Counted from the first letter of the stretch, positions 7,832 through 17,673 are shown. The stretch is 64,000 nt of DNA from an uncultured Acidovorax sp. (GCA_913774625.1 CAJYHL010000016.1:16821-80820), one strand, 5' to 3'. Program-made: numbers and translations. Notes: generated from the sequence alone by a model not told the origin.

Positions 7832-9520
7832 ATGCGACCTCATTACCGATTCTGGCCGCGCCGTCTGCCGCATGCGCTGCAGGTGCCTGCGACTTCGCTC
7901 TGGGACAACCTGGCGACCAACGCCCGCCGCTATCCGGACAAGGCCGCGCTGGTCTTCTTCGGGGCGCGGATGAGCTACCGCGAACTGGCCGATGCCGCCG
8001 AACGCCTGGCCGCGCGGCTGCATGCGCTGGGCGTGGGCAAGGGCGACCGAGTGATGCTCTGCATGCAGAACTGCCCGCAGCTGGTGGTGGCGCATTTCGC
8101 CATCCTGCGGGCCAATGCGGTGGTGGTGCCCGTCAACCCGATGAACCGGGCGGAAGAGCTCAAGCACTACATCACCGACCCCGACAGCCGGGTGGCCATC
8201 ACCACGGCCGACCTCGCCGCGGGCATCTGCCAGGCCAGTGCCGCCGTGCCGCCCGCATCGGGCCTGCGCCATGTGATCGTCACGCATTTCACCGATGCCT
8301 TCGACCCCGAAGCCGGGGGCGCCGACGCCATGCCCGCCCACTGGCGAGACTGGCTGTGCGGCCGGCACCCCCTGCCGGCGCTGGCGGGCGGCGAGGTCCA
8401 CGCCTGGACCGATGCCCTGGACTTCAGCGGGCCCGCCCCGGCCCACGAGGCGGCGGCTGGGGACCTGGCCGTGCTGCCCTACACCAGCGGCACCACCGGC
8501 CTGCCCAAGGGCTGCATGCATCCGCACCGCAGCATCATGCACAACGCCGTCGCCGGCAGCCTGTGGGGCACGGTCACGCCCGAAAGCGTGGTGCTGGCGG
8601 TGGTGCCCATGTTCCACATCACGGGCATGGTCAGCATGATGCACACCTGCATCTACGCAGGCGGCACGCTGGTCATCATGCCGCGCTGGGACCGCGACGT
8701 GGCGGGCCGGCTGATCTCGCACTACCGCGTCACCAGCTGGACCAACATCCCCACCATGGTCATCGACCTGCTGGGCAGCCCGCGCTTCGCGGAATACGAC
8801 CTGTCCAGCCTGCTCTACATCGGCGGCGGCGGCGCGGCCATGCCGCAGGCCGTGGCCCAGCGCCTGTTCGAGCAGTACGGGCTGCGCTATTCGGAGGGCT
8901 ACGGCCTCACGGAAACCGCGGCGCCCTCGCACTCCAACCCGCCCGACCATCCCAAGCAGCAGTGCCTGGGCATCCCGTTCATGAGCACCGATGCCCGCGT
9001 GGTGGACCCGGACACGCTGCGCGAGCTGCCGGTGGGCGAGCAGGGCGAGATCGTCATCCACGGCCCCGAGGTGTTCGAAGGCTACTGGAAGCGGCCCGAT
9101 GCCACCGAGGCCGCGTTCATCGACCTGGACGGCAAGCGATTCTTCCGTTCCGGCGACCTGGGCCACATGGACGAAGAGGGCTACTTCTTCCTGACCGACC
9201 GGCTCAAGCGCATGATCAACGCCAGCGGCTTCAAGGTCTGGCCCGCCGAGGTGGAGGCGCTGATGTTCCGCCACCCCGCCGTCCAGGAGGCCTGCGTGAT
9301 CTCCGCGCGCGACGCCTATCGCGGCGAAACCGTCAAGGCGGTGGTGGTGCTGCGCAGCGAGCAGCGCGGGCAGGTGTCCGAGGCCGACATCGTGGCCTGG
9401 TGCCACGACAATATGGCCGTCTACAAGGCGCCGCGCATCGTGCAGTTCGTCGATGCCCTGCCCAAGAGCGGCAGCGGGAAGGTGATGTGGCGGGCGCTGC
9501 AGGAGGCCGAGCCGGCCTGA
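7832..9520 (+). CDS. Fatty-acid/aryl CoA ligase (AMP-binding)
   Basis: Activates a carboxylic acid to its CoA thioester via an acyl-adenylate; 562 residues, the usual size for long-chain acyl-CoA synthetases. The P-loop-like motif YTSGTTGLPKG, the A5 motif YGLTETAAPSHSNPP, the hinge region FRSGDLGHMDEEGYFFLTDRLKRMIN and the C-terminal Lys in PKSGSGKVMW are all present. The start ATG at 7832 has AAGAAAGGG just upstream; the frame is open to 7607. The gene is alone, and chain-length preference is unknown. Confidence 0.88.
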   Translation: MRPHYRFWPRRLPHALQVPATSLWDNLATNARRYPDKAALVFFGARMSYRELADAAERLAARLHALGVGKGDRVMLCMQNCPQLVVAHFAILRANAVVVPVNPMNRAEELKHYITDPDSRVAITTADLAAGICQASAAVPPASGLRHVIVTHFTDAFDPEAGGADAMPAHWRDWLCGRHPLPALAGGEVHAWTDALDFSGPAPAHEAAAGDLAVLPYTSGTTGLPKGCMHPHRSIMHNAVAGSLWGTVTPESVVLAVVPMFHITGMVSMMHTCIYAGGTLVIMPRWDRDVAGRLISHYRVTSWTNIPTMVIDLLGSPRFAEYDLSSLLYIGGGGAAMPQAVAQRLFEQYGLRYSEGYGLTETAAPSHSNPPDHPKQQCLGIPFMSTDARVVDPDTLRELPVGEQGEIVIHGPEVFEGYWKRPDATEAAFIDLDGKRFFRSGDLGHMDEEGYFFLTDRLKRMINASGFKVWPAEVEALMFRHPAVQEACVISARDAYRGETVKAVVVLRSEQRGQVSEADIVAWCHDNMAVYKAPRIVQFVDALPKSGSGKVMWRALQEAEPA

Positions 9521-9564
9521 CCCGGGGCGCCGGGCAGCGCGGCGGCCGACTACCGGCGGCCGGC

Positions 9565-9945
9565 TCAGGCGCCGTGGGCCGCCAGATCGCCCAGTTCCCG
9601 GTCCAGCAGGGCCGGGTCGTCCATCTGCAGCTCGATCAGGCGGCGCAGATGGGTCACGCTGTCCAGGTCGATCACGCGGCACAGCACGCCGACCTGCGTG
9701 CCGTCCGGGCCGGCGTCCAGATGCGCGAGTTCGGCCGACATCGAGATGTGCGCATCGGCCGGACCCAGCTGGATGGCCAGCAGGCAGGGCATGCCCACGG
9801 CCAGCGCCTGGCCGGCGGGCACGCGCAGCAGCGCGCCCTTGAGGGACAAATCCAGCACCTGGGCGGCGACGGTGCCGTGGCCGGTGGTGAACTGGGCAGG
9901 CGCGTCGAAGGCGATGCGGATGAAGTGGCGGCGCTCTGAGGCCAT
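9565..9945 (-). CDS. PilZ domain protein
   Basis: A single PilZ domain, 126 residues, predicted to bind cyclic di-GMP in the cytoplasm. The two-part ligand motif is present: RxxxR as R6-x3-R10 in ERRHFIR and DxSxxG as D32-S34-G37 in LDLSLKG. The remainder, including a Cys-Arg strand (GVLCRVIDLD), fits the beta-barrel. It lies alone between the CoA ligase (convergent) and the oxygenase gene (divergent), so its target process is not indicated. Confidence 0.88.
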   Translation of the reverse strand: MASERRHFIRIAFDAPAQFTTGHGTVAAQVLDLSLKGALLRVPAGQALAVGMPCLLAIQLGPADAHISMSAELAHLDAGPDGTQVGVLCRVIDLDSVTHLRRLIELQMDDPALLDRELGDLAAHGA

Positions 9946-10060
9946 GGCGGAACTCCTGGTGGGTGCCCCCGGATGCTAGCGCAGGCTTTCCGGCGCGGGC
10001 GTGATTTTCGTCGCGCTGCAGGCCCCTCGCGCCGCCGCCGTGCCTTAAGCTTGCCGCCCT

Positions 10061-10834
10061 ATGAGCCAAGTCACCTTCTCCCCGCCCTACGTCACGATCG
10101 GCACGCTCGCCCAGCAATTGCAATCCGCCGGGCATGCCGTCGTCCGGCCGCAGGACGTGGCGGCCTGGGCGGGCGTGGAGCTGGCCGATCTGCTGGCCCT
10201 TGGCGCCGGCTGGAGCGATCTGCCGCCCGACGAGTTCCTGAAGGACGGCGGCCGCTACCGCCGCCGCCGGCACGCCAGCTTCGTGGCCGAGCCCGGCACG
10301 GCGGGCCAGGCACCCACGCTGCGTTCGGTGCCGCACCGTGCCCACTGGCAGCCCCTGGAATACAACGCGCTGCACGGCGGCATGGAGCGCTGGTTCGCGC
10401 CCATGACTGGCGATGTGCTGCAGGCACCGGCCTGGCAGCGGCTGATGGCGGCACTGGCCGGGCTGGCGCAGGCGGCTCTCGCGTCCGCGCCAGAGCCCTG
10501 GTTCATGGAGGCGCACCAGTTCCGCATCGACACCGCCGGCGGCATCGGCCGGCCCACGCCGGAAGGCGCGCACCGCGACGGCGTGGATCTGGTGGCTGTT
10601 TTCCTGGTCGCGCGCGAGGGCGTCAAGGGCGGCGAGACGCGCATCTTCGAGGCCTCGGGGCCCTTCGGCCAGCGCTTCACGCTGACCGAGCCCTGGTCGG
10701 TGCTGCTGCTGGACGATGCCCGCATGATCCATGAGACCACTCCCATCCAGCCCTTGGCAGAGGGCGGCTGGCGCGATACGCTGGTCGTCACCTGCCGGCG
10801 CGGCGGCTTCCAGCAGGCCGCCTCCGGCGTGTAG
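10061..10834 (+). CDS. 2-oxoglutarate/Fe(II) dioxygenase family protein (PF10014-type)
   Basis: Likely non-haem iron oxygenase of the 2OG-Fe_Oxy_2 family, which includes free-amino-acid hydroxylases such as L-isoleucine dioxygenase. The 257-residue protein has the facial triad H171-x-D173 in GAHRDGVD and H224 in MIHETTPI, and a candidate 2OG-binding Arg in WRDTLVVT. No signal peptide. It stands alone between the PilZ gene and the universal stress gene, so context gives no substrate. Family call is firm; the reaction is inferred only at the class level. Confidence 0.82.
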   Translation: MSQVTFSPPYVTIGTLAQQLQSAGHAVVRPQDVAAWAGVELADLLALGAGWSDLPPDEFLKDGGRYRRRRHASFVAEPGTAGQAPTLRSVPHRAHWQPLEYNALHGGMERWFAPMTGDVLQAPAWQRLMAALAGLAQAALASAPEPWFMEAHQFRIDTAGGIGRPTPEGAHRDGVDLVAVFLVAREGVKGGETRIFEASGPFGQRFTLTEPWSVLLLDDARMIHETTPIQPLAEGGWRDTLVVTCRRGGFQQAASGV

Positions 10835-10848
10835 GAAATCTCCGCAAT

Positions 10849-10862
10849 GTGACCGACATCAA
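10849..10862 (+). promoter_or_regulatory. Weak FNR/ANR-like site upstream of uspA-type gene
   Basis: GTGAC-CGAC-ATCAA has one perfect half (ATCAA) and three of five matches in the other half to TTGAT-N4-ATCAA. It is about 90 bp before the universal stress gene. Such genes are often oxygen-regulated in this group, but this match alone is weak. Confidence 0.25.
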
Positions 10863-10946
10863 GGGGCGTGCGCTGCGGTACTGCCACACTGTCCGCATGA
10901 ACCCGGCCTTGCGGGGCCGTCCATCCACCCTTGAGGAGCAAATCTC

Positions 10947-11384
10947 ATGTTCAAGCACATTCTGATTCCCGTCGATGGTTCGAACACCGCGCTGAACGCT
11001 GTGGGCAAGGCTGCCGGCCTGGCCCAGGCGTTCGGCAGCAAGGTGACGGCGCTGTACGTGGTGGACCCGTATCCCTTCACCGGCGTGGGTGCCGATTTCG
11101 CCTACGGCCAGTCGCAGTACCTGACCGCCGCCACCGCCGAAGCCAACACCGCGCTGGATGCCGCCAAGGCCGTGCTGGAAAAGGCCGGCGTGCAGGTGGA
11201 GACCTCCATCGGCGAAGGCCATGCCGTCCACGACGGCATCGCCCATGCCGCGGAAACCCTCGGCGCCGACCTGATCGTGATGGGCTCGCACGGCCGCCGC
11301 GGCCTGGAAAAGCTGATGCTGGGCAGCGTCACGCAGCGCGTGCTGGGCGTGGCCCACGTGCCGGTGCTGGTGGTGCGCGACTGA
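10947..11384 (+). CDS. Universal stress protein, UspA family
   Basis: Single-domain cytoplasmic Usp of 145 residues. It begins MFKHILIPVDGS and carries the ATP-binding motif G-x2-G-x9-G-S as GSHGRRGLEKLMLGSVTQRV near the C-terminus, ending VPVLVVRD. ATP-binding Usp proteins help survival under starvation and oxygen limitation. The start has AGGAGCAAATCTC upstream. A GC-rich hairpin follows the stop. Confidence 0.93.
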   Translation: MFKHILIPVDGSNTALNAVGKAAGLAQAFGSKVTALYVVDPYPFTGVGADFAYGQSQYLTAATAEANTALDAAKAVLEKAGVQVETSIGEGHAVHDGIAHAAETLGADLIVMGSHGRRGLEKLMLGSVTQRVLGVAHVPVLVVRD

Positions 11385-11397
11385 CAGGCCCGTGGCA

Positions 11398-11418
11398 GCA
11401 GCGGCTTCGCGCCGCTGC
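11398..11418 (+). terminator. Possible terminator hairpin after usp
   Basis: GCAGCGGC (11398-11405) pairs perfectly with GCCGCTGC (11411-11418) around TTCGC. No immediate T-tract; a T-rich run appears only about 30 bp later. Lies between the convergent usp and kup genes. Confidence 0.4.
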
Positions 11419-11480
11419 GCGGCGCAAGGCGGCCCCATCGTGGGTCGCTTTCTTTTTCATGGGCTGGGTACCCCGCCTGG

Positions 11481-13355
11481 CTACATCTCGGTCTTCGATC
11501 CCATTTCCACCACCGCGTTGTTCGGCAGCTTCAGGAAGTCGGCTGCCGAACTGGCGCTGTGGTGCATCTGCGCGAAGAGCTTCTGCCGCCAGACGGCCAT
11601 GGCGGCGCCCAGCGTGGGCACGACGGTCTCGCGCGCCAGGAAGTAGCTGGTGCGCATGGGGTCCAGCAGGCTGTCCAGTTCCCGGGCCTGCTGCAGGGCG
11701 CCGGGAATGTCCGGCTCGTCCATGAAGCCGAAGCAGATCCGCACGCTCCAGGCGCCCGCGATGAGCGGCTGCACCTCCACCTGCTCCCGCAGCGGGATGT
11801 GGGGCACTTCGCCGGCCTGGACGTGGACGAACAGGTTGTGTTCATGCAGCACCTTGTTGTGCTTGAGGTTGTGCAGCATCGCGCCGGGCACCACGCCGGT
11901 CTGGGCCGTGAGGAAGACGGCGGTGCCGTCCACGCGGGTGGTCCCGGTGGCGAGGATGGATTGCAGGAAGGGCAGCAACTCGATCGCCTCGGCGTTCTGG
12001 CGCTGGCGCAGCAGGCCGCGGCCATCGTGCCAGGTGGACATCACCAGGTACAGCACGCCGGCCATGAGCAGGGGGAACCAGCCGCCTTCGGCGATCTTCA
12101 GCGAGTTGGAAGTGAAGAAGGCGAGATCCACGCAGAGGAAGGCGCCGGTGGCCGCGATGCACAGCGGCAGGGGCAGCTTCCAGCCGTGCCGGATGACGAA
12201 GAAGGTCAAGGTCGTGGTGATGACCATGACCAGGCTGACCGAGATGCCGTAGGCGGCAGCCAGGGCATTGGAGGTGCGGAAGGCGACGACGGCCAGCGCC
12301 ACGCCGGCGAGCAGCGTCCAGTTCACCATGGGCACATAGATCTGCCCCGACTCGTTCTCCGAGGTGTGGCGCACCGACAGGCGCGGCAGGTAGCCCAGCT
12401 GGATGGTCTGCTTGGCTGCGGAGAACGCGCCCGAGATCAGTGCCTGCGAGGCGATGACGGTGGCGGCCGTGGCCAGCAGCACCATCGGCAGCGTGGCCCA
12501 GCCCGGCATCATGAGGAAGAACGGATTGGCGGCGGCGGAGGGCGTGGTGAGCACCAGGGCCCCCTGGCCGAGATAGTTCAGCGTGAGGCAGGGCATGACC
12601 AGCAGGAACCACGCGAGCCGGATGGGGCGTGCGCCGAAGTGGCCCATGTCGGCGTAGAGCGCCTCCGCGCCGGTCACGCACAGGAAGACCGCGCCCAGCG
12701 TGATGAAGGCGATGCCGTAGTGGTCCAGGCAGAACGCCAGCGCGTGATGGGGCAGCAGCGCGGCCAGCACCTCGGGGCGCGCCGCGATGTGGGGAATGCC
12801 TGCCAGCCCCAGGCAGGTGAACCACACCAGCATGGCGATGCCGAAAAAGCGACCGAGCCGCGCCGTGCCCCAGCGCTGGGCGAGAAAGAGCGCCAGCAGC
12901 ACCACCAGCGAGATCGGCAGGATGTAGGGCGTGGCGCGGGTGGTGACGACCTCCAGCCCTTCGACCGCGGAAAGCACCGAGATCGCCGGCGTGATGACTC
13001 CGTCGCCGAAGAACAGCGCGACCCCGAAGACGCCGAGCGTCATGAGCGCCCGCTTCAGGCGGGGCTGGTCCTGCACCGCCTGCGTCGCCAGGGCCAGCAG
13101 CGCCATCAGGCCCCCTTCGCCGTGGTTGTCGGCCCGCATGATCAGGGCCACGTATTTGACCGAGACGATCACCGTCAGGGTCCAGAAGAACAGGGAGAGG
13201 ATGCCGATCACGTTGGCCGGCGTGATCTCCAGGCGTCCGGAGGCGAACACCTCCTTGAAGGCATAGAGCGGCGAGGTGCCGATGTCTCCATAAACCACCC
13301 CGATCGCTGCGATGGTGAGTGCCGTGAGCGACGTGGGCGTCTTTGCGTCTGACAT
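11481..13355 (-). CDS. kup: Low-affinity potassium transporter Kup
   Basis: Inner-membrane proton-coupled potassium uptake protein, 624 residues, the usual Kup length. The N-terminal signature [20 protein letters not shown], the [15 protein letters not shown] segment and [16 protein letters not shown] loop ([16 protein letters not shown]) are diagnostic. About twelve hydrophobic helices occupy the first two thirds; a soluble C-terminal domain ends in [23 protein letters not shown]. It is monocistronic and convergent with usp. Confidence 0.95.
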   Translation of the reverse strand: MSDAKTPTSLTALTIAAIGVVYGDIGTSPLYAFKEVFASGRLEITPANVIGILSLFFWTLTVIVSVKYVALIMRADNHGEGGLMALLALATQAVQDQPRLKRALMTLGVFGVALFFGDGVITPAISVLSAVEGLEVVTTRATPYILPISLVVLLALFLAQRWGTARLGRFFGIAMLVWFTCLGLAGIPHIAARPEVLAALLPHHALAFCLDHYGIAFITLGAVFLCVTGAEALYADMGHFGARPIRLAWFLLVMPCLTLNYLGQGALVLTTPSAAANPFFLMMPGWATLPMVLLATAATVIASQALISGAFSAAKQTIQLGYLPRLSVRHTSENESGQIYVPMVNWTLLAGVALAVVAFRTSNALAAAYGISVSLVMVITTTLTFFVIRHGWKLPLPLCIAATGAFLCVDLAFFTSNSLKIAEGGWFPLLMAGVLYLVMSTWHDGRGLLRQRQNAEAIELLPFLQSILATGTTRVDGTAVFLTAQTGVVPGAMLHNLKHNKVLHEHNLFVHVQAGEVPHIPLREQVEVQPLIAGAWSVRICFGFMDEPDIPGALQQARELDSLLDPMRTSYFLARETVVPTLGAAMAVWRQKLFAQMHHSASSAADFLKLPNNAVVEMGSKTEM

Positions 13356-13485
13356 GGGAATGCGTCCAAGATATCCGAAAGCGCAAACTTGTTTGCGCGC
13401 AGGGCCGCATCAGAACACATTTCGATACGCCATGGCAGAGTCGCCGTGGCGCCGGCGCGCCACCGGTACTGGCGGGCTGGCGGGC

Positions 13486-14478
13486 TTATTCGAGCTTGGC
13501 GCCGGAGGCTTCGACGATGCCCTTCCACTTCGCATAGTCGGTCTTGAGCAGGTTGCCGAACTGCGCCACCGACATGGCCTCGGGCTCTGCGCCCTGGGCC
13601 TGGATGGCGGCCTTCACGTCGGGCTGGGCCAGCAGCTTGTTGACTTCGGCATGGATGCGGTTGACCACCCCGTCCGGCGTCCGGGCCGGCGCGAAGAGGC
13701 CGTACCAAGTGCTCACGTCGAAGCCCGCATAGCCCGATTCGGCCACCGTCGGCACATCGGGCAGGCTGGAGCTGCGCTTGGCCGAGGTGACGGCCAGCGG
13801 GCGCAGCTTGCCCGACTTGATCTGGCCCATGGCCGAGGGCACGGACGACACCAGCAGATCCACGTTGCCCGACAGCGCATCCATCAGCGCCGGGCTGGAG
13901 CCCTTGTAAGGCACATGCACCAGCTTGACGCCTGCCGCCTTCTCGAACAGATCGCCCGCCAGGTGGATAGAGGTGCCGTTGCCCGGCGAGCCGTAGGTGA
14001 TGCTGCCGGGCTTGGCCTTGGCCGCTGCGACCACGTCGGCCAGCGTCTTGAATCGCGAGCTGGCGCTGGTCGCGATCAGCACCGGCGTATAGGCGACGTG
14101 TGCGATGGGCGTGAGATCGCGCGTAGGGTCCCAGGGCAGGTTCTTGTAGAGCCAGGGGCCGATGACCAGGTTGTCCTTCTGCCCCATCACGATCTCGTAG
14201 CCGTTCGGCGCGGCCTTCGCCGCTTCGGTGATGCCCAGCGTGCCGCCCGCGCCGGCACGGTTGTCGGCCACCACCGTCCAGTGGGCGGTTTCGCCCAGCT
14301 TGGTGGCCAGCAGCCGCGCCAGGATGTCCGTGCCACCGCCGGGCGGGAAGGGCACGATCATGCGGATGGGCTTGGCAGGATAGTCGGCGGGCGCCGCGGC
14401 GCCTTGCGCGTGGGCGCCGCCCGAGGCGACCCATAAGGCCAGGGAGGCGAAGGACAGCAGCTTGCGGATCGAGGTCAT
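13486..14478 (-). CDS. Bug-family tripartite tricarboxylate transporter binding protein
   Basis: Periplasmic solute-binding protein of 330 residues. A signal peptide is visible (MTSIRKLLSFASLALWVASG, cut after AHAQ). Family motifs are YPAKPIRMIVPFPPGGGTDILAR, VVADNRAGAGGTLG, VHVPYKGSSPALMDALSG and LPDVPTVAESGY. ATG at 14478 was chosen because the signal peptide starts there and GGAGA lies upstream; the frame is open to 14550. No TctA/TctB membrane partners are nearby, as is common for orphan Bug proteins in Comamonadaceae and Bordetella. Ligand unknown, probably a carboxylate. Confidence 0.9.
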   Translation of the reverse strand: MTSIRKLLSFASLALWVASGGAHAQGAAAPADYPAKPIRMIVPFPPGGGTDILARLLATKLGETAHWTVVADNRAGAGGTLGITEAAKAAPNGYEIVMGQKDNLVIGPWLYKNLPWDPTRDLTPIAHVAYTPVLIATSASSRFKTLADVVAAAKAKPGSITYGSPGNGTSIHLAGDLFEKAAGVKLVHVPYKGSSPALMDALSGNVDLLVSSVPSAMGQIKSGKLRPLAVTSAKRSSSLPDVPTVAESGYAGFDVSTWYGLFAPARTPDGVVNRIHAEVNKLLAQPDVKAAIQAQGAEPEAMSVAQFGNLLKTDYAKWKGIVEASGAKLE

Positions 14479-14784
14479 GGGCGAGGGTCTCCGTTGTTTG
14501 GCGGTTGAAGAGCAGCCAGGCGCCGATTGTGCCTGCAGCGCAGGAATCACGGTCGCAGGCAGCTATTGAAACGATAGCTGAACGAACCCTTTGGGGGCGT
14601 GGGTACGGGCAGGGCGTCGATCCACAAGTGGCCGCCAAGTCGGCCCACGCTGCTTCTCCGGTCCGAAATCGTCAGGGGCCGTGCGGCAGACCGCCTCCGA
14701 GCAGAGATGCGCCGCGCCCAGGGGATTTGTGCAGCGTTGCCTTAGCATCGTCCCACCCATCATGACAACGGATGACCTGAGCGC
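14479..14784. other. Divergent spacer with a small palindromic repeat
   Basis: 306 bp between the Bug gene and the formyltransferase gene. Apart from the palindrome at 14559-14580 I see no gene; short frames here have no family resemblance and no good start. Confidence 0.4.
14559..14580. repeat. Small intergenic palindrome, copy 1
   Basis: GCAGCTATTGAAACGATAGC: CAGCTAT (14560-14566) pairs with ATAGCTG (14574-14580). Related copies lie at 16938, 40596 and 48722, all between genes. Confidence 0.65.
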
Positions 14785-15609
14785 ATGAGAGTCTGCATAG
14801 CCGGCAAGAACAAGATCGCTGTCGAATCGCTTCGGTTCATCACGCAGCAATACCCTGAACATGAATTCCTGGCGATCGCCAATAGAACGGATTCAGGGGA
14901 GGATGGATTCCAGCCTTCCTTCAAGAAGGCCGCGAATCAACTGGGCATCGAATTGATCGGGCTCGAGAGGCTGCTGCAGTCCGGCGCCGACGTGTTCGTG
15001 TCGCTTGAATTCGACCGGATCATCAAGGCCGAGCACATCGAATGCTGCAGGTGCTACAACATCCATTTTTCATTGCTGCCCGCCTATCGCGGGGTATATA
15101 CCTCCGCATGGCCCATTCTCCTGGGTGAATCCCACACCGGAGTGTCGTTGCACGAGATCGATGGCGGGATCGATACCGGGCCCGTGATAGACCAGTTCCG
15201 CTTCGAGATCTCGGCGGACGAGACGGCCGAGTCCCTCTACGAAAAATACCAGAGCCACGCATTCCTGCTGCTGAAGAAGAACGCAGCGGCTTTGCTGGAC
15301 GGTACGGCCGTGGGTGTGCCGCAAAGCGGGGGCGGAAGCTATTTCTCCAAGGAATCCATCGACTATTCGAACCTGGACATCCATTGCGATATGGACGCAG
15401 TGGAGCTTTCCAGGCAATTGCGCGCGTTTTATTTTCCCGCCTTCCAGGTGCCCGTGCTCCATGGCTTCAGGGTGATGAGCCCTCGGGTCACGGACCATCG
15501 CAGCAGCCACCCTCCGGGCTTCGTCGTGGAAAAGAGCGATACCCGGATCTGCTTTGCCACGAGAACATTCGACGTGGTATGCGATCTTTTCCCTGAGGTG
15601 GGTGGGTGA
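14785..15609 (+). CDS. Formyltransferase family protein (Fmt/ArnA-N fold)
   Basis: Resembles the N10-formyltetrahydrofolate-dependent formyltransferase fold shared by methionyl-tRNA formyltransferase and sugar-nucleotide N-formyltransferases. The catalytic triad is visible as N92-x-H94 in YNIHFSLLPAYRG and D130 in SLHEIDGGIDTGPVI. At 274 residues it is shorter than Fmt and fits the sugar-formylating group better, with a distinct C-terminal part. No sugar-nucleotide or lipopolysaccharide genes are beside it. Codon use is less GC-biased than its neighbours, which suggests transfer. Weak Shine-Dalgarno. Substrate unknown. Confidence 0.78.
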   Translation: MRVCIAGKNKIAVESLRFITQQYPEHEFLAIANRTDSGEDGFQPSFKKAANQLGIELIGLERLLQSGADVFVSLEFDRIIKAEHIECCRCYNIHFSLLPAYRGVYTSAWPILLGESHTGVSLHEIDGGIDTGPVIDQFRFEISADETAESLYEKYQSHAFLLLKKNAAALLDGTAVGVPQSGGGSYFSKESIDYSNLDIHCDMDAVELSRQLRAFYFPAFQVPVLHGFRVMSPRVTDHRSSHPPGFVVEKSDTRICFATRTFDVVCDLFPEVGG

Positions 15610-16044
15610 GCAGTGCGCTGCGGCCAGGGACCGCGTCCATGAGCGCAAACGCCCATCGCTGAGACTGCTGGTGTTTGCTAGTGCTGCAAACGGGTGCAGC
15701 TTCCCGTCGATAGCCAGCCCCGTACATCGAGGTGCAGCCCGCACAGCATTCGATGCACAAATAGCCAGCGGGGCGTCCTTTGAATGGACGCCCCGCACAT
15801 GCTTTTCTCCCTCCGCGAAACCTGTCACGAACCTGGAGCTTCTGCTGACGTCACCGTGCTTCTTTGGCACTTTGGTGGCCGTCGGCCCCTGCGTTCGCTG
15901 TCTTTTTAGTCGTAGTAGTTTCTGCAGACAGGACGTAATGTATCAAAAAAGCATGGATTGATTGTAAAAAAAGCAAGCTGACTGTCTTTTTTCTCCCAGA
16001 TTGTGGTGTTTATGGGAGCGTGGACCTCAGAAAGGGTAGCGTTC
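15610..16044. other. Convergent spacer with AT-rich tract
   Basis: 435 bp between the formyltransferase gene and the SDR gene. It holds the strong hairpin at 15769-15795 and an AT-rich tract around 15900-16010 with A and T runs. No gene is supported here. Confidence 0.45.
15769..15795. terminator. Bidirectional terminator
   Basis: CGGGGCGTCC (15769-15778) pairs perfectly with GGACGCCCCG (15786-15795) around a 7-nt loop. TTTT appears 6 nt later on the plus strand. It is placed to end both convergent transcripts. Confidence 0.65.
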
Positions 16045-16845
16045 TCAGCCTTCGCGTACGTCGGCCACGGGCGCCTGGCCGAAGTCGGGGCGGTCCAGCC
16101 AGGCCAGCACGCGGCGGGCGGCCTCTTCGGGCGAGGTCAGCATGCCCTGGCTCTTGAGCGCCGCGAAATTGCCCGCATCGGGGAAGCGCGCGGCATCGGC
16201 TCCGCGCAGCTGGGTCTGCATGTCGGTATCGATCACGCCCGGGGCCAGCGAGCACACGCGGGCGCCGTGGGGCCGGGCGGCCTCATCCAGCGCCAGGCAG
16301 CGGGTGAAGTGGTCCATGCCGGCCTTGGCCGCGCAGTAGGCCGATTGCGACGCCATGGGACGCCTGCCCAGGCCGGACGAAATATTGAGTACCTTGCGCG
16401 GCAGCTGCCAGCCGCTGGTGGCGCCCAGGAAGGCGCCGGTCAGCAGCATGGGGGCTTCCAGCCCTACGCGCAGTGCCTGGGAGAGTGCGGCGGGGTCGCT
16501 GTCTGCCAGCGGCGCGATGGGCGGAATGACGCCCGCGTTGTTGATGAGCGTGGCGCTGGCGAAGCCGCCGGGGTCCTGCCCCTCCAGCCATTGCCGCAGG
16601 CGCGCAGCGGCGGCGGGTGCGTCGCCCAGATCCTGCGTCCATTGCTCCAGCATGGCACCGGGCGGCGCCTGCAAGGTGACGCTGGCGGTGCGGGCGATGC
16701 CGATCAGCACATGGCCGGGCCGCTGCAGCAACTGCTGCGCCATGGCCAGGCCCATGCCCCGGGAGGAGCCGGAGAGGATGACAAGATGCCGGCGCGGCTG
16801 CGTATGCGCCGCGTCGGTCGATGGGAGGGCGTTGGAAGAAGACAT
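16045..16845 (-). CDS. SDR family NAD(P)-dependent oxidoreductase
   Basis: Short-chain dehydrogenase, 266 residues. The cofactor motif is GSSRGMG at residues 26-32, NNAG follows in TLINNAGVIPP, and the catalytic Ser and YxxxK appear as ISSG and YCAAK. The overall form (short N-terminal tail, CSLAPGVIDTDMQ) resembles the sepiapterin-reductase-like branch. Monocistronic on the minus strand, downstream of the pseudouridine synthase gene with about 140 bp and a small palindrome between. Substrate unknown. Confidence 0.85.
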   Translation of the reverse strand: MSSSNALPSTDAAHTQPRRHLVILSGSSRGMGLAMAQQLLQRPGHVLIGIARTASVTLQAPPGAMLEQWTQDLGDAPAAAARLRQWLEGQDPGGFASATLINNAGVIPPIAPLADSDPAALSQALRVGLEAPMLLTGAFLGATSGWQLPRKVLNISSGLGRRPMASQSAYCAAKAGMDHFTRCLALDEAARPHGARVCSLAPGVIDTDMQTQLRGADAARFPDAGNFAALKSQGMLTSPEEAARRVLAWLDRPDFGQAPVADVREG

Positions 16846-16937
16846 TCCGAGATGCTACCGGCTGCGCTCTGCCGGCCGGCAGGGCGCATGCATCGGCCGA
16901 GTGAGCAGTGGCTGTAGCCATTGCCTTCACTTGGCAT

Positions 16938-16957
16938 GCAGCTATTCTTTCAATAGC
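16938..16957. repeat. Small intergenic palindrome, copy 2
   Basis: GCAGCTATTCTTTCAATAGC: GCTATT (16941-16946) pairs with AATAGC (16952-16957), loop CTTTC. Same family as 14559 and 48722. Confidence 0.65.
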
Positions 16958-16988
16958 AAATGCCGAACGGCGAATGCCGGGACCGCGT

Positions 16989-17673
16989 TCAGAACGCCGG
17001 ATCGGACCGGAACTCGCATGGTGCGCCATGCATGGGGTGCGCGAAGCCCATGGCGCAGGCATGCAGCAGCAGACGGTGCGCTGCGGCCAGTGCGCTGCCA
17101 TCGGCATAGAGCGCGTCGCCCAGGATGGGGTGGCCGATGGCGGCCAGATGCACGCGAAGCTGGTGGGTGCGGCCGGTGACGGGTTCCAGCTCGACGCGGC
17201 AGGTGCCGGCCGCCGCGTCCCGCTTCAGCACGCGCCAGCGCGTGAGGCTGGGCTTGCCCCGGACGGCATCGACGATGCGCAGCGGGCGCCGTTCCCAGTC
17301 GGCGGCGATGGGCAGGTCTATGGACTGCCAGCCGCCGTCTTCCCGCGTTGCCGGAGCTGCCGGCGCTACCGGCGGCATGCCCTGCACCACTGCCTGGTAG
17401 CGCTTGCGGACCTGGCGCTGTTCGAAGGCCAGGCTCAGGCGGCGCTGGGCTTCGGCATGGCGGGCCATCAGCACCAGGCCGGAGGTGGCCTGGTCCAGCC
17501 GGTGGACGATGAGTGCGCCGGGCCAGTGCCGCTGCGCGCGGGCGCTCAGGCAGTCCTGCTTGTCGGGGCCGCGGCCGGGCACGCAGAGCAGGCCGGCGGG
17601 CTTTTCCAGCACCAGCAGATCGTCGTCCGCATGCAGGCAGGCGGGCTGCGGCGGCCAGTCCGCGGCCGCGCCG

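Noticed and set aside
7826..10732. 968-codon open frame on the minus strand across the CoA ligase, PilZ and oxygenase genes
   Set aside because: It is antisense to three well-supported genes and has no family resemblance.
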